A stretch of 64,000 bases of DNA from DATGKG01 sp963783145 (GTDB lineage Bacteria; Desulfobacterota; Binatia; Binatales; Binataceae), in assembly GCA_963783145.1 (NCBI GenBank), contig CAWAMM010000002.1, positions 620,001-684,000 on the forward strand, written 5' to 3'. The notes under the pieces were generated by a model. That model had not been told where the DNA came from, searched no databases, and saw only the letters and a list, made by a program, of their open reading frames with translations. This document shows, in pieces, positions 56,414-64,000 of this stretch. Position 1 is the stretch's first letter; each line of letters begins with the position of its first letter. The position numbers and the translations under genes are program-made.

Positions 56414-57316
56414 TTAGATGATCTTGTTGAGCGGATACTCGACGATACCGACCGCGCCGGCTTCGAGCAGCTTGGGAAACAGTTCGCGAACCGTATGCTC
56501 AGCGATCATCGTTTCGACGGCGACCCATTCCTCGCCCTTTAAAACCGGCGAGGGATAAAGGTAGGAAATGGTCGGCGCGGTAATCGCGGGAAGCACGGCG
56601 ATGATCTTCTCGAGGTTCTTTTTCGCCACGTTGAGCTTGAGGCCGACGCGCGCGTCAGCATCGAGAGCGGCGCGCATCAGCACGGCGATCTGCTTGATCT
56701 TCGCCTGCTTCCATTCGTCTTTCCATGAAGCCTGATTCGCCACCAGCACCGGCGTCGAGGTCAGCAGTTCCTCTACGATGCGCAGCTTGTTCGCGCGCAG
56801 CGAAGATCCGGTCTCGGTCACTTCAACGATCGCATCGACGAGACCATCAGCAGCCTTGGCCTCGGTGGCGCCCCATGAGAATTCAACGTCCACCTTGACC
56901 TTGCGCTCAGCGAAGACCCGCTTGGTGAAGCCGACCATCTCGGTCGCGACCAGCTTCCCTTCGAGGTCTTCCAGTCGCTTGATCGGCGAATCTTCGGGCA
57001 CCACCAGGACCCATCGCGTCGGCTTCATCGAGACTTTCGCATAGATGAAGCTCTCGACCTGTACCAGATCGACGGCATTCTCCATCACCCAGTCGCTGCC
57101 GGTGATAGCCGCGTCGAGGTGGCCGTCGGCAATGTAGCGGGGCATCTCCTGCGGACGCATCACACGCAGGCTGAGCGCGGGATCATCGACGCTGGGGATA
57201 TACGAGCGGCTGTCGACTGAGATGCGCCATCCGGATTTGCGCATCAGCTCGATGGTCTGCTGCTCGAGGCTGCCCTTGGGGATGCCGAAGCGGAGGATTT
57301 TTTCTGCCGATGCCAT
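56414..57316 (-). CDS. hisG: ATP phosphoribosyltransferase, long form (HisG)
   Basis: 300 residues from ATG 57316; the frame is open upstream to 57511 but inside hisI. The catalytic domain opens with ILRFGIPKGSLEQQTIELM and has PRYIADGHLDAAITGSDWV and the PRPP-loop DAIVEVTETGSSLRANKL. The C-terminal ACT-like domain (KLNVAKKNLEKIIAVLPAITAPTISYLY) makes it the long, histidine-regulated form. First step of histidine synthesis. It follows hisI by one base. Confidence 0.93.
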   Translation of the reverse strand: MASAEKILRFGIPKGSLEQQTIELMRKSGWRISVDSRSYIPSVDDPALSLRVMRPQEMPRYIADGHLDAAITGSDWVMENAVDLVQVESFIYAKVSMKPTRWVLVVPEDSPIKRLEDLEGKLVATEMVGFTKRVFAERKVKVDVEFSWGATEAKAADGLVDAIVEVTETGSSLRANKLRIVEELLTSTPVLVANQASWKDEWKQAKIKQIAVLMRAALDADARVGLKLNVAKKNLEKIIAVLPAITAPTISYLYPSPVLKGEEWVAVETMIAEHTVRELFPKLLEAGAVGIVEYPLNKII

Positions 57317-57317
57317 T

Positions 57318-57752
57318 TCAGCTCGCCGCTTTTTTGGGGTCCTTGGGAGGGTGGCCGTAATTGGGGCCGTACTTCGCCGGATCGACGAGGCGCGGGTCGA
57401 CGACTTGCCATTCGCCGTCTTTCCACATTCGGAAAAAATCCGATTCGTAGCCGACGTGGCATGCGGCCCCATCGCCACGCTGCTCAACCGAGATGAGGAC
57501 GGTGTCTTCATCGCAATCGAGCCGGATTTCGCACACCACTTGGAAATTCCCCGATTCCTCGCCCTTGCGCCACAGCTTTTTGCGCGAGCGCGAGTAGTAG
57601 CATGCGCGCCTAGTGGCGACGGTTTCCTCGAACGCCTCCCGATTCATATAGGCGAGCATCAGCACGCGGCCATTGGCATGATTGACCGTGACGACCGGAA
57701 TCACGCCGCCGTTTTTTTCGAAATCGATTACCGAAGATGCTGAGGTGCTCAC
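57318..57752 (-). CDS. hisI: Phosphoribosyl-AMP cyclohydrolase (HisI)
   Basis: 144 residues from GTG 57752; ATG 57815 gives a 21-residue longer N-terminus with no family counterpart. Metal-binding signatures VLMLAYMNREAFEETV, YYSRSRKKLWRKGEESGNFQ and CDEDTVLISVEQRGDGAACHVGYESDFFR (Cys/His/Asp ligands) are the family core. Third step of histidine synthesis. hisI-hisG is a translationally linked pair apart from the other his genes. Confidence 0.92.
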   Translation of the reverse strand: MSTSASSVIDFEKNGGVIPVVTVNHANGRVLMLAYMNREAFEETVATRRACYYSRSRKKLWRKGEESGNFQVVCEIRLDCDEDTVLISVEQRGDGAACHVGYESDFFRMWKDGEWQVVDPRLVDPAKYGPNYGHPPKDPKKAAS

Positions 57753-57885
57753 GATAGTTCCGTCGCGTTCACGTGAATCAAAAAGTATCAGGGAAACCTT
57801 CCTGCGATTCAACATACCTCATTATTACCGTTTGAATCCGGCCAAGTGCTTTACCGAAGTGGCCGGGTAACCTAGATTGACGCGC

Positions 57886-58779
57886 ATGAAGCGCAATTTG
57901 TGGAGCGTGATTCTGATGAGCACCATTGCGCTTGCGATTGCGCTGTCCGGATGCCGCAAGAAGCCGAACCCTTCCGACGTGCCCAGTGTTCCTCGAACCG
58001 CGCAGGCGCCGCGGCCAAAGCCTCCGGTCGTTCAGCCCTTCAATTTCGAAATCGCGCTGGGCCCGAACCATTATCAAATCGAAGGATACGTGGTTAAAAC
58101 TCCCGAGGCCGGCAAGCTGCCCGCCGTCCTGGTTCTCAACGGTGACGAGGGCGACGCGCTTCAATGCGTCAAGAAAAATGGCGACCTCGCGACGATTCTC
58201 GGAATCCAGGTCGCATGCGTGAGCATCCCAGGTTATGGAAAATCCTCGGGGCCGAGCCGTCTCGTGGGGCCGCAGGCGGTCGAGGCCGCGCGCCGCGCGC
58301 TCGATCTGCTCGCTGCACGCGATGACGTCGATCCGAATCGGATCGCGGTATGGGGAGTCGCTGATGGCGCGATCGCGGCCGGCCTGCTGATGGACTACGA
58401 CAAGCGCCCGAAGAGCCTCATCCTGCAATCGGGCGCCTACGACATGGTGCGACTGTGGCCGGAGGCGCCGCTGCGTACCAAGCTGAAAATGCTACATGAA
58501 GTTTGGCCGAGCAAGCGGGTGTTGAAAGAGCGCAGCGTCATCGAGAACTTGCCGAACAAGCTCGATTGCAACGTGCTCATCATGCATGGCGAGAGTGATC
58601 AGCGCACGCCGCTTCGGCAGGCGGTCAAGCTCGCCGATGAGTTGCGGGCGCGCGGCGCTCACGTCGAGACCGCTTATTTTCCCAATGGCAGCCATGACAT
58701 TGCCAGGCAGGCGAAGTTGCCGGCGCAAAATTTCCTGCGCGACACGATTGGGGATCATCAGCCAGCGCCGGCCTCCTGA
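57886..58779 (+). CDS. Alpha/beta-hydrolase-fold lipoprotein lacking the nucleophile
   Basis: 297 residues. Lipoprotein signal ending AIALSGC (Cys23) and a Pro-rich linker. Fold landmarks: LPAVLVLNGDEGDA, VSIPGYGKSSGP, LAARDDVDPNRIAVWGVADGAIAAGLL, LIMHGESDQRTP (catalytic Asp) and PNGSHDI (catalytic His). The nucleophile elbow is GVADG, with Ala159 where a Ser is expected, so classical hydrolysis looks impossible. Could be a binding protein or use another residue. Confidence 0.75.
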   Translation: MKRNLWSVILMSTIALAIALSGCRKKPNPSDVPSVPRTAQAPRPKPPVVQPFNFEIALGPNHYQIEGYVVKTPEAGKLPAVLVLNGDEGDALQCVKKNGDLATILGIQVACVSIPGYGKSSGPSRLVGPQAVEAARRALDLLAARDDVDPNRIAVWGVADGAIAAGLLMDYDKRPKSLILQSGAYDMVRLWPEAPLRTKLKMLHEVWPSKRVLKERSVIENLPNKLDCNVLIMHGESDQRTPLRQAVKLADELRARGAHVETAYFPNGSHDIARQAKLPAQNFLRDTIGDHQPAPAS

Positions 58780-58867
58780 TTGATCAGCCCGCTTTTTCTG
58801 GTGACTCCAGGGCGAGCTTCTCTACTTTGTCATATATGGACCCCGCCCGGCTTAGTGCTTCGCACGC

Positions 58868-61147
58868 TTACGCATTCGGGGCTTCGAACCACACCACTGC
58901 CAGTGGAGGCAGCGTCGCCGAAATCGATTGCGGATAGCCGAACCATTCGATCGGCTGGGTGTGGATGCCACCGCCGTTGCCCAAATTGCTCCCGCTGTAA
59001 AATTCTGAATCGGTGTTCATGATCTCGCGATAAAATCCCGCGCGCGGCACCCCAATCCGATACGCGGTCCGCGGCACCGGCGAAAAGTTGCACGCGCAGA
59101 TGATGGTGCGGCCACTCGACGGAGCGATGCGCATGAAAATGATGACGTTGTCGTCCGCGTTGTCCGGCGCGATCCAGCGAAAGCCCGACGGCTCGACGTC
59201 GGCCTCGTACAACGCGGGTTCGGCGCGATAGAGGCGGTTAAGATCGCGCACCAGGCGCTGCAAACCGCGATGCTCGTCGTACTGCGCGAGATGCCAGTCG
59301 ATACTCTCGTCGTGGTTCCATTCGCGCCACTGCCCAAACTCGCTCCCCATGAAAATGAGCTTCTTGCCGCAGCGCGCCCACATGTATCCGTAAAACGAGC
59401 GCAGATTGGCGAACTGCTGCCATCGATCGCCGGGCATCTTCGAGAGCAGCGAGCGCTTCCCGTGTACGACCTCGTCATGCGAGATCGGCAGCACGAAATT
59501 CTCACTCCACGCGTACAGCATTCCGAAGGTGAGGTTGCGATGATGAAACTTGCGGTGGACGGGATCGAGCGTGAAATATTGCAGAATGTCGTGCATCCAT
59601 CCCATGTCCCACTTGAGCCCGAAACCGAGGCCGCCGGAAAACGTCGGACGGCTGACCGCCGGCCACGAGGTCGATTCCTCTGCTACCATCACCGCGCCGG
59701 GGTTCTGCCCATAGGCCTGTTCGTTGAGCATGCGGATGAAATCGATCGCCTCGATGTTCTCTTTTCCGCCGTACTGATTGGGCACCCACTCGCCTTCGCG
59801 GCGCGCATAGTCGAGATAGATCATCGACGCGACCGCGTCGACCCGCAGGCCGTCGACGTGACATTCGCCGAGCCAATACAGCGCGCTGGCGATGAGGAAG
59901 CTGCGAACTTCGCTGCGGCCGTAGTTGAAAATGTAGGTGTTCCACTCCGGGTGGTAGCCCTTGCGCGGATCGAGATGCTCGAACAGCGCGGTCCCGTCGA
60001 AACGGCCGAGGCTGAACTCGTCGGTCGGAAAATGCGCCGGCACCCAATCGAGAATCACGCCGATGCCGCGCCGATGCATCTCGTCGACAAAATAGCGGAA
60101 GTCATCGGGCGTGCCGTAGCGCGCGGTCGGAGCAAAGTAGCCGCTGACCTGGTACCCCCACGAGCCGCCGAACGGATGCTCCATCACCGGCATCAGCTCA
60201 ATGTGGGTGAAGCCCATGTCGGCGACGTAGTCGCCCAGCTCGGTCGCGAGTTCGCGATAGTTGAGCGAGCGATAATTGTCGTCGGGCTTGCGCCGCCAGG
60301 AGCCGAGATGGACCTCGTAAATGGAGACCGGAGTTGTGAGGATGTCGCGATGCGCGCGCGCCTCCATCCATTCGCGGTCGCGAAATTCGTAGCGCGGCCG
60401 GCATACCACCGAGGCGGTCGCGGGCGGCAGCTCCATCAGCGTGGCGAAGGGATCCGATTTGAGCAGCAGGTCGCCGTCGCGGGTGCGAATCTCGAATTTG
60501 TACTTGGTGCCTTCGCCCACCTCGGGAACGAAGATTTCCCACACCCCGGAGCTGCCGAGCGTGCGCATCATGTGGAGCCGCCCGTCCCAGCCGTTGAAAT
60601 CGCCGATGACGCTGACACCCCGCGCATTCGGCGCCCATACCGCGAACGAGACGCCATGGGCGCCACGCACCTCGCGCAGATGCGCGCCCAGCTTGTCATA
60701 CACGCGATCGTGCTTGCTCTCGGCCCATAGATGCAGGTCCAGATCGCCGATCGTCGGCAGGTACGAATAAGGATCGAGGATGGTGTAAGTGCGCCCCTCC
60801 GGATAGTGAATCTCCAAACGGTAGGAAAACACGTCCGGCTGATCCAGCGTGGTCTCGAAGATGCCCGCGTCGTTAAGACGTAGCATCGGAATCCGCGCAC
60901 CCTGGTCGAGGATTAGCGTGATCCCCTGCGCATCGGGACGATATGCGCGGATTATGGTGCCGGTGCCCGCGCGATGTGCGCCGAGAAACGTATGCGGGTC
61001 GGTATGTTCCAGCGCGAGTATGCGATCGATATCGCTCGGGACAATGACGCCCCCATTACGGCGCGCGCCATCCGCCAGGGCGTCGTTGGAGTTGTGCGAG
61101 TTGTGGTTGGTGTTCTTATTCTCAGGGCTGGCGATCTCAGGGGCCAT
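58868..61147 (-). CDS. glgB: 1,4-alpha-glucan branching enzyme GlgB
   Basis: 759 residues from ATG 61147 (AAGGAAG 5 bases ahead). N-terminal CBM48 modules (THTFLGAH-like DPHTFLGAHRAG; SVIGDFNGWDGRLHMM), then the GH13 barrel with ELMPVMEHPFGGSWGYQ, catalytic nucleophile in DGLRVDAVASM, acid/base in VAEESTSWP and LPISHDEVVHGKRSLL. C-terminal all-beta domain. It adds alpha-1,6 branches to glycogen. No other glg gene is in the window. Confidence 0.95.
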   Translation of the reverse strand: MAPEIASPENKNTNHNSHNSNDALADGARRNGGVIVPSDIDRILALEHTDPHTFLGAHRAGTGTIIRAYRPDAQGITLILDQGARIPMLRLNDAGIFETTLDQPDVFSYRLEIHYPEGRTYTILDPYSYLPTIGDLDLHLWAESKHDRVYDKLGAHLREVRGAHGVSFAVWAPNARGVSVIGDFNGWDGRLHMMRTLGSSGVWEIFVPEVGEGTKYKFEIRTRDGDLLLKSDPFATLMELPPATASVVCRPRYEFRDREWMEARAHRDILTTPVSIYEVHLGSWRRKPDDNYRSLNYRELATELGDYVADMGFTHIELMPVMEHPFGGSWGYQVSGYFAPTARYGTPDDFRYFVDEMHRRGIGVILDWVPAHFPTDEFSLGRFDGTALFEHLDPRKGYHPEWNTYIFNYGRSEVRSFLIASALYWLGECHVDGLRVDAVASMIYLDYARREGEWVPNQYGGKENIEAIDFIRMLNEQAYGQNPGAVMVAEESTSWPAVSRPTFSGGLGFGLKWDMGWMHDILQYFTLDPVHRKFHHRNLTFGMLYAWSENFVLPISHDEVVHGKRSLLSKMPGDRWQQFANLRSFYGYMWARCGKKLIFMGSEFGQWREWNHDESIDWHLAQYDEHRGLQRLVRDLNRLYRAEPALYEADVEPSGFRWIAPDNADDNVIIFMRIAPSSGRTIICACNFSPVPRTAYRIGVPRAGFYREIMNTDSEFYSGSNLGNGGGIHTQPIEWFGYPQSISATLPPLAVVWFEAPNA

Positions 61148-61328
61148 CGGGTCTTCCTTGCTTGTGATGCTATTGGTTTCGAATACCGCGCTCACCTCGA
61201 TGGTAAGCGCGTCCGCGAGGTCCGCCACCCAATTGTAGAAGATCAGAGCGGCGGCGGCGACATGGCACATTATCGTCAGTATAGCGGCTGGTCTGTTAAA
61301 GTCGCGCCAGGAGAAATGGAGTTCGACC

Positions 61329-62582
61329 ATGGGAGCAGCGCGCGGCGATTCATCTTCCGGCGGAGTCGATGAATTCGATCCAATGATGGGCCGGCTCGAA
61401 GTCATCGAGCCCGGCATCGCGATGTTCCACGGCTTCGCCAACGTCGCATTCGCATACGGCGGCGGCGAGATGCTCGCCATCGACACCAGCTCGGCACGGA
61501 TGGGAGCGCTCGCGGTCAAGGCGATTCGCGAGGTCACCTTCGAGCCGTTCGCCTTCCTCATCTATACGCATGGTCACGGCGATCACGCCTTCGGTACCGA
61601 GGCGTTCATCAATGACAATCTCTCGCGTGGCTATCGGCGTCCGAAGATCTGGGCGCATGAGGATGTGACGGCGCGCTTCGAGCGCTACCGGCGAACGCGC
61701 GGATGGCAAACGCACATCAACCGCATTCAGTTCGGCGTGCGCACCGCGTCGATCGCAACATTCGAGGATAGCGCCTTCACCCTGCCCGACCTCACCTATC
61801 GCGACATGCAGATGCTGGAACTCGAACGCGAGCCGGTCGAGCTCCGCCATGCGATGGGCGAAACCGACGACGCGACCTGGGTCTGGATGCCGCGGCGACG
61901 CCTCGCGATGGTTGGCGATCTGATCGTGTCGTCGCTGCCCAACACCGGCAATCCCAATAAGGTGCAGCGCTACACGCTGGAATGGGCCGAGGCACTGGAG
62001 CAGATCGCCGCGCGCAAGCCGCGCATCGTGCTGCCCGGCCATGGTCCCGCCTATCAGGGCGAGGATGTTTGCCATGAGCTGCTGACCGAGACAGCGCGCG
62101 CGCTGCGCTTCATTCACGACGAGGTGGTAGCGCGCCTCAATCACGGCGAATGGCCCGTCGACCTCATCGAGGCTGAGATCAAGCTGCCGGATCACCTCGC
62201 ATTGAAGCCGTTTCTGCGCCCAGTCTACGGATGCGTACCGTTCGTCGTCCGCGACGTCATTCGGCGCTATGCGGGATGGTGGTCGGGACAGCCATCGCAG
62301 ATGTTTCCGGCCAGACGCAGCGAGGTTGCGGCGGAAGTTCTCGGACTATGCGGACGCGATCAGATTCTCGCACGCGCGCGAACCCTGAAGGATAGCGGCG
62401 AGTTGAAGCCGGCGCTGGCGCTCGCCGAGATGGCGTTGGATGCGAACGCCTCCGATGCGGCTGCGATCGCGCTGAATGCCGAAATCCTCGAGACGATGGC
62501 TGCGGCTGAGCGCTCCTTCATCGCACGCAATTTCTTCGTCGCGGCGGCGCGCGAGCTGCGCGCAAGGCTCAAAGCATCGTGA
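61329..62582 (+). CDS. MBL-fold hydrolase, alkyl-sulfatase-like
   Basis: 417 residues. Metal motif THGHGDH in FLIYTHGHGDHAFG, second site ELRHAMGETDDATWVWMP and GDLIVSSLPNT, third LPGHGPAY. The later region (LKPFLRPVYGCVPFVVRDVIRRYAGWWSGQPSQMFP) and the C-terminal helical repeat (ALALAEMALDANASDAAAIALNAEIL) match the alkyl sulfatase dimerisation domain. It probably cleaves a sulfate ester or a related bond. GGAG is 7 bases before ATG. Confidence 0.85.
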   Translation: MGAARGDSSSGGVDEFDPMMGRLEVIEPGIAMFHGFANVAFAYGGGEMLAIDTSSARMGALAVKAIREVTFEPFAFLIYTHGHGDHAFGTEAFINDNLSRGYRRPKIWAHEDVTARFERYRRTRGWQTHINRIQFGVRTASIATFEDSAFTLPDLTYRDMQMLELEREPVELRHAMGETDDATWVWMPRRRLAMVGDLIVSSLPNTGNPNKVQRYTLEWAEALEQIAARKPRIVLPGHGPAYQGEDVCHELLTETARALRFIHDEVVARLNHGEWPVDLIEAEIKLPDHLALKPFLRPVYGCVPFVVRDVIRRYAGWWSGQPSQMFPARRSEVAAEVLGLCGRDQILARARTLKDSGELKPALALAEMALDANASDAAAIALNAEILETMAAAERSFIARNFFVAAARELRARLKAS

Positions 62583-62606
62583 GGAAAGCCGCGGAGGCGG
62601 CCACTT

Positions 62607-62951
62607 ATGACGAGCATCGGCAAGGCGAAACAGTTGACCATCTACCTGGGCGAAACCGATCAGCTGAATCATCGCGCGCTCTTCATGGCGATCATCGAAT
62701 GGCTGCGCGCACAAAAGATTGCCGGCGCCACGGCGACCCGCGGCATCGCAGGATACGGCGCGACCAGCCATCTGCATACCGCCAACATTCTTCGGCTTTC
62801 GATGGACATGCCGATTACGGTTACCGTCATCGACACTCCGGAAACCATCGATGCGATAATCGCGCCGCTGGCTGCGATGGCGCCCAATGCGATGTTCACG
62901 GTGCATGAGGTCGAAGTGGTGCGCCCGGGCGTCGGCGTCACGCGAAAATAA
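62607..62951 (+). CDS. DUF190 family protein
   Basis: 114 residues. Ferredoxin-like fold with KAKQLTIYLGETDQLNHRALFMAIIEWLRAQKIAGATATRGIAGYG, the DUF190 signature, and MPITVTVIDTPETIDAIIAPLA. PII-like in general shape, role unknown. It is followed by crcB, a common pairing. Confidence 0.9.
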   Translation: MTSIGKAKQLTIYLGETDQLNHRALFMAIIEWLRAQKIAGATATRGIAGYGATSHLHTANILRLSMDMPITVTVIDTPETIDAIIAPLAAMAPNAMFTVHEVEVVRPGVGVTRK

Positions 62952-62981
62952 GGCGAAAAGATATCGGGGGGGGGACTTGCA

Positions 62982-63353
62982 ATGGCGATTTGGTGGGTTG
63001 GCTTGGGCGGTTTCCTCGGCGCGAACGCGCGCTATCTTTTGGGCGGCTTTATTTCACAACGATGGGGCACGGTGTTCCCGCTGGGAACCTTCGTCATCAA
63101 TGTAACCGGCAGCTTCATTTTGGGGTTTTTCCTCGCCTACGCGCAGGATCGGCCCTGGTTGGAACCGAGTGCGCGGCTGACCTTCGCGGTCGGCTTTGTT
63201 GGCGCCTATACAACATTCTCAACTTTCGAGTACGAAACCATGCGCCTCATCCAGCAGCGTGAAATCATGCTCGCGATGTGGAATATCTTCGGAAGTCTGC
63301 TCACCGGAATGGTGGGGGTCTTCGGTGGATACGCGTTGGGCAGCTGGCTTTAA
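62982..63353 (+). CDS. crcB: Fluoride ion channel CrcB/Fluc
   Basis: 123 residues, four helices. Family motifs GGFLGANARYLLGG, PLGTFVINVTGSFILGF and VGFVGAYTTFSTFEYET; the Asn and the Phe pair line the fluoride pore. It exports fluoride as a double-barrelled dimer. No fluoride riboswitch consensus was recognised upstream. Confidence 0.95.
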   Translation: MAIWWVGLGGFLGANARYLLGGFISQRWGTVFPLGTFVINVTGSFILGFFLAYAQDRPWLEPSARLTFAVGFVGAYTTFSTFEYETMRLIQQREIMLAMWNIFGSLLTGMVGVFGGYALGSWL

Positions 63354-63362
63354 GATTTCCCG

Positions 63363-64000
63363 CTAGACCAGGGTACGTCCACCGTCCACGGTCAGCGTGA
63401 TGCCCGTCGTGAAACCATTTTTCATTAGGAAGAGGATTGCCTCCGCAATGTCCGCGCCCGTCCCGACGCGCCGCACCGGCAGACGCTTCGCCTCACTTTC
63501 CATGATTGCGCCGGCAGCCGCTCCCAACACATCCGCGATTAATGGCGTATCGATCAGGCCCGGCGCGACCGCATTGACGCGAACGGGAGCGAGATCGACT
63601 GCCAGCGATCGCGCGAGTGCTTCAACCGCCCCGCATGAAGCCGCGCCGACGCCGCCGGAGCCTGGAATCGGACGCCACGCCGAGGTCCCGGAGCAAAAGG
63701 TGATCGAGCCGTCGCGCGGCATTTTCGGGGCGCCATATTTCGCAGCGTAGATAGACCCCCAAAACCGGGTGTCCATTCCTGGGCGAAGCTTTTCAGTATC
63801 GGGCGCCAGTCCGCCACCGAGAGTTACCGTCGCCGCGCTGACGAAGATATGATCGACCTTCGGCAGTCCTTCAAACATCGCGCGCATCCCGGCTTCATCG
63901 GCAACATCGAGCGCGATGGCTCGAACTTCGCCGCCCATTTCAGCCCGCGCCGCATCGAGTCGTTGCCGCGAGCGGCCAGTGATGACGATCTCCGCGCCTT
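63363..64000 (-). CDS. SDR family oxidoreductase, N-terminus beyond the window
   Basis: The frame runs off the right end; about 212 residues are seen. Rossmann features: ALDVADEAGM, VDHIFVSAATVTLGG (NAG-like position), GSITFCSGTSAWRP and VNAVAPGLIDTPL. The catalytic YxxxK is absent: that position reads GAASCGAVEAL. This places it in an atypical SDR group whose reaction is unclear. Confidence 0.85.
   Translation of the reverse strand, partial: GAEIVITGRSRQRLDAARAEMGGEVRAIALDVADEAGMRAMFEGLPKVDHIFVSAATVTLGGGLAPDTEKLRPGMDTRFWGSIYAAKYGAPKMPRDGSITFCSGTSAWRPIPGSGGVGAASCGAVEALARSLAVDLAPVRVNAVAPGLIDTPLIADVLGAAAGAIMESEAKRLPVRRVGTGADIAEAILFLMKNGFTTGITLTVDGGRTLV

Overview
The window reads as one stretch of a high-GC chromosome from a Gram-negative bacterium. 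Evidence for an outer membrane is the TamA/TamB pair and several proteins with lipoprotein signal peptides. An F420-type luciferase-like oxidoreductase, UPF0182, many single-gene enzymes and two copies of an uncharacterised small protein family suggest an uncultured deltaproteobacterial or Binatota-like lineage. That placement is inference from gene content only. Coding density is high, and most genes carry an AGGAGG-like ribosome site.

Layout. (1) 0-2 kb: the end of an isc iron-sulfur operon (hscA, iscX), then an uncharacterised small protein. (2) 2-12.7 kb, minus strand: tamA, tamB, a DHA2 efflux pump, a polytopic glycosyltransferase-like protein, DedA, a lipoprotein and an AhpD-like protein. 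(3) 13-21.7 kb: an LLM oxidoreductase, a peptidoglycan amidase with its membrane partner, an exported repeat protein, a methyltransferase, a large inverted repeat, and an acyl-CoA synthetase / 2-keto-acid decarboxylase pair. (4) 21.9-26.2 kb: two tandem lipoproteins of histidine-phosphatase type, then a toxin-antitoxin cluster (HicBA plus a broken PIN-domain module). (5) 26.2-35.3 kb: UPF0182 with a response regulator, VOC and nitroreductase enzymes, a dienelactone hydrolase, a rhomboid protease and dnaB. (6) 35.3-45.1 kb, minus strand: a tight housekeeping block mutS-amiC-glnD-xer-M50-scpA-scpB. (7) 45.2-48.7 kb: a cupin, a thioredoxin-like protein and a redoxin with an in-frame TGA at the catalytic cysteine position, which looks like a selenoprotein, then an MFS transporter. 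(8) 48.7-55.4 kb: accessory-looking DNA with hypothetical genes, long non-coding gaps and a sigma-54 activator next to a palindromic site and a canonical -24/-12 promoter. (9) 55.4-64 kb: a second copy of the small family, GNAT, hisI-hisG, a hydrolase-like lipoprotein without its nucleophile, glgB, an MBL hydrolase, DUF190-crcB and a partial SDR.

The most notable points are the predicted selenoprotein (Sec at residue 86, with a bacterial SECIS-like hairpin directly after the TGA), the duplicated double-lobed histidine-phosphatase-like lipoproteins with different catalytic losses, and the apparently self-contained sigma-54 circuit. All percentages, homologies and promoter calls here are from reading by eye; no search or folding program was run.
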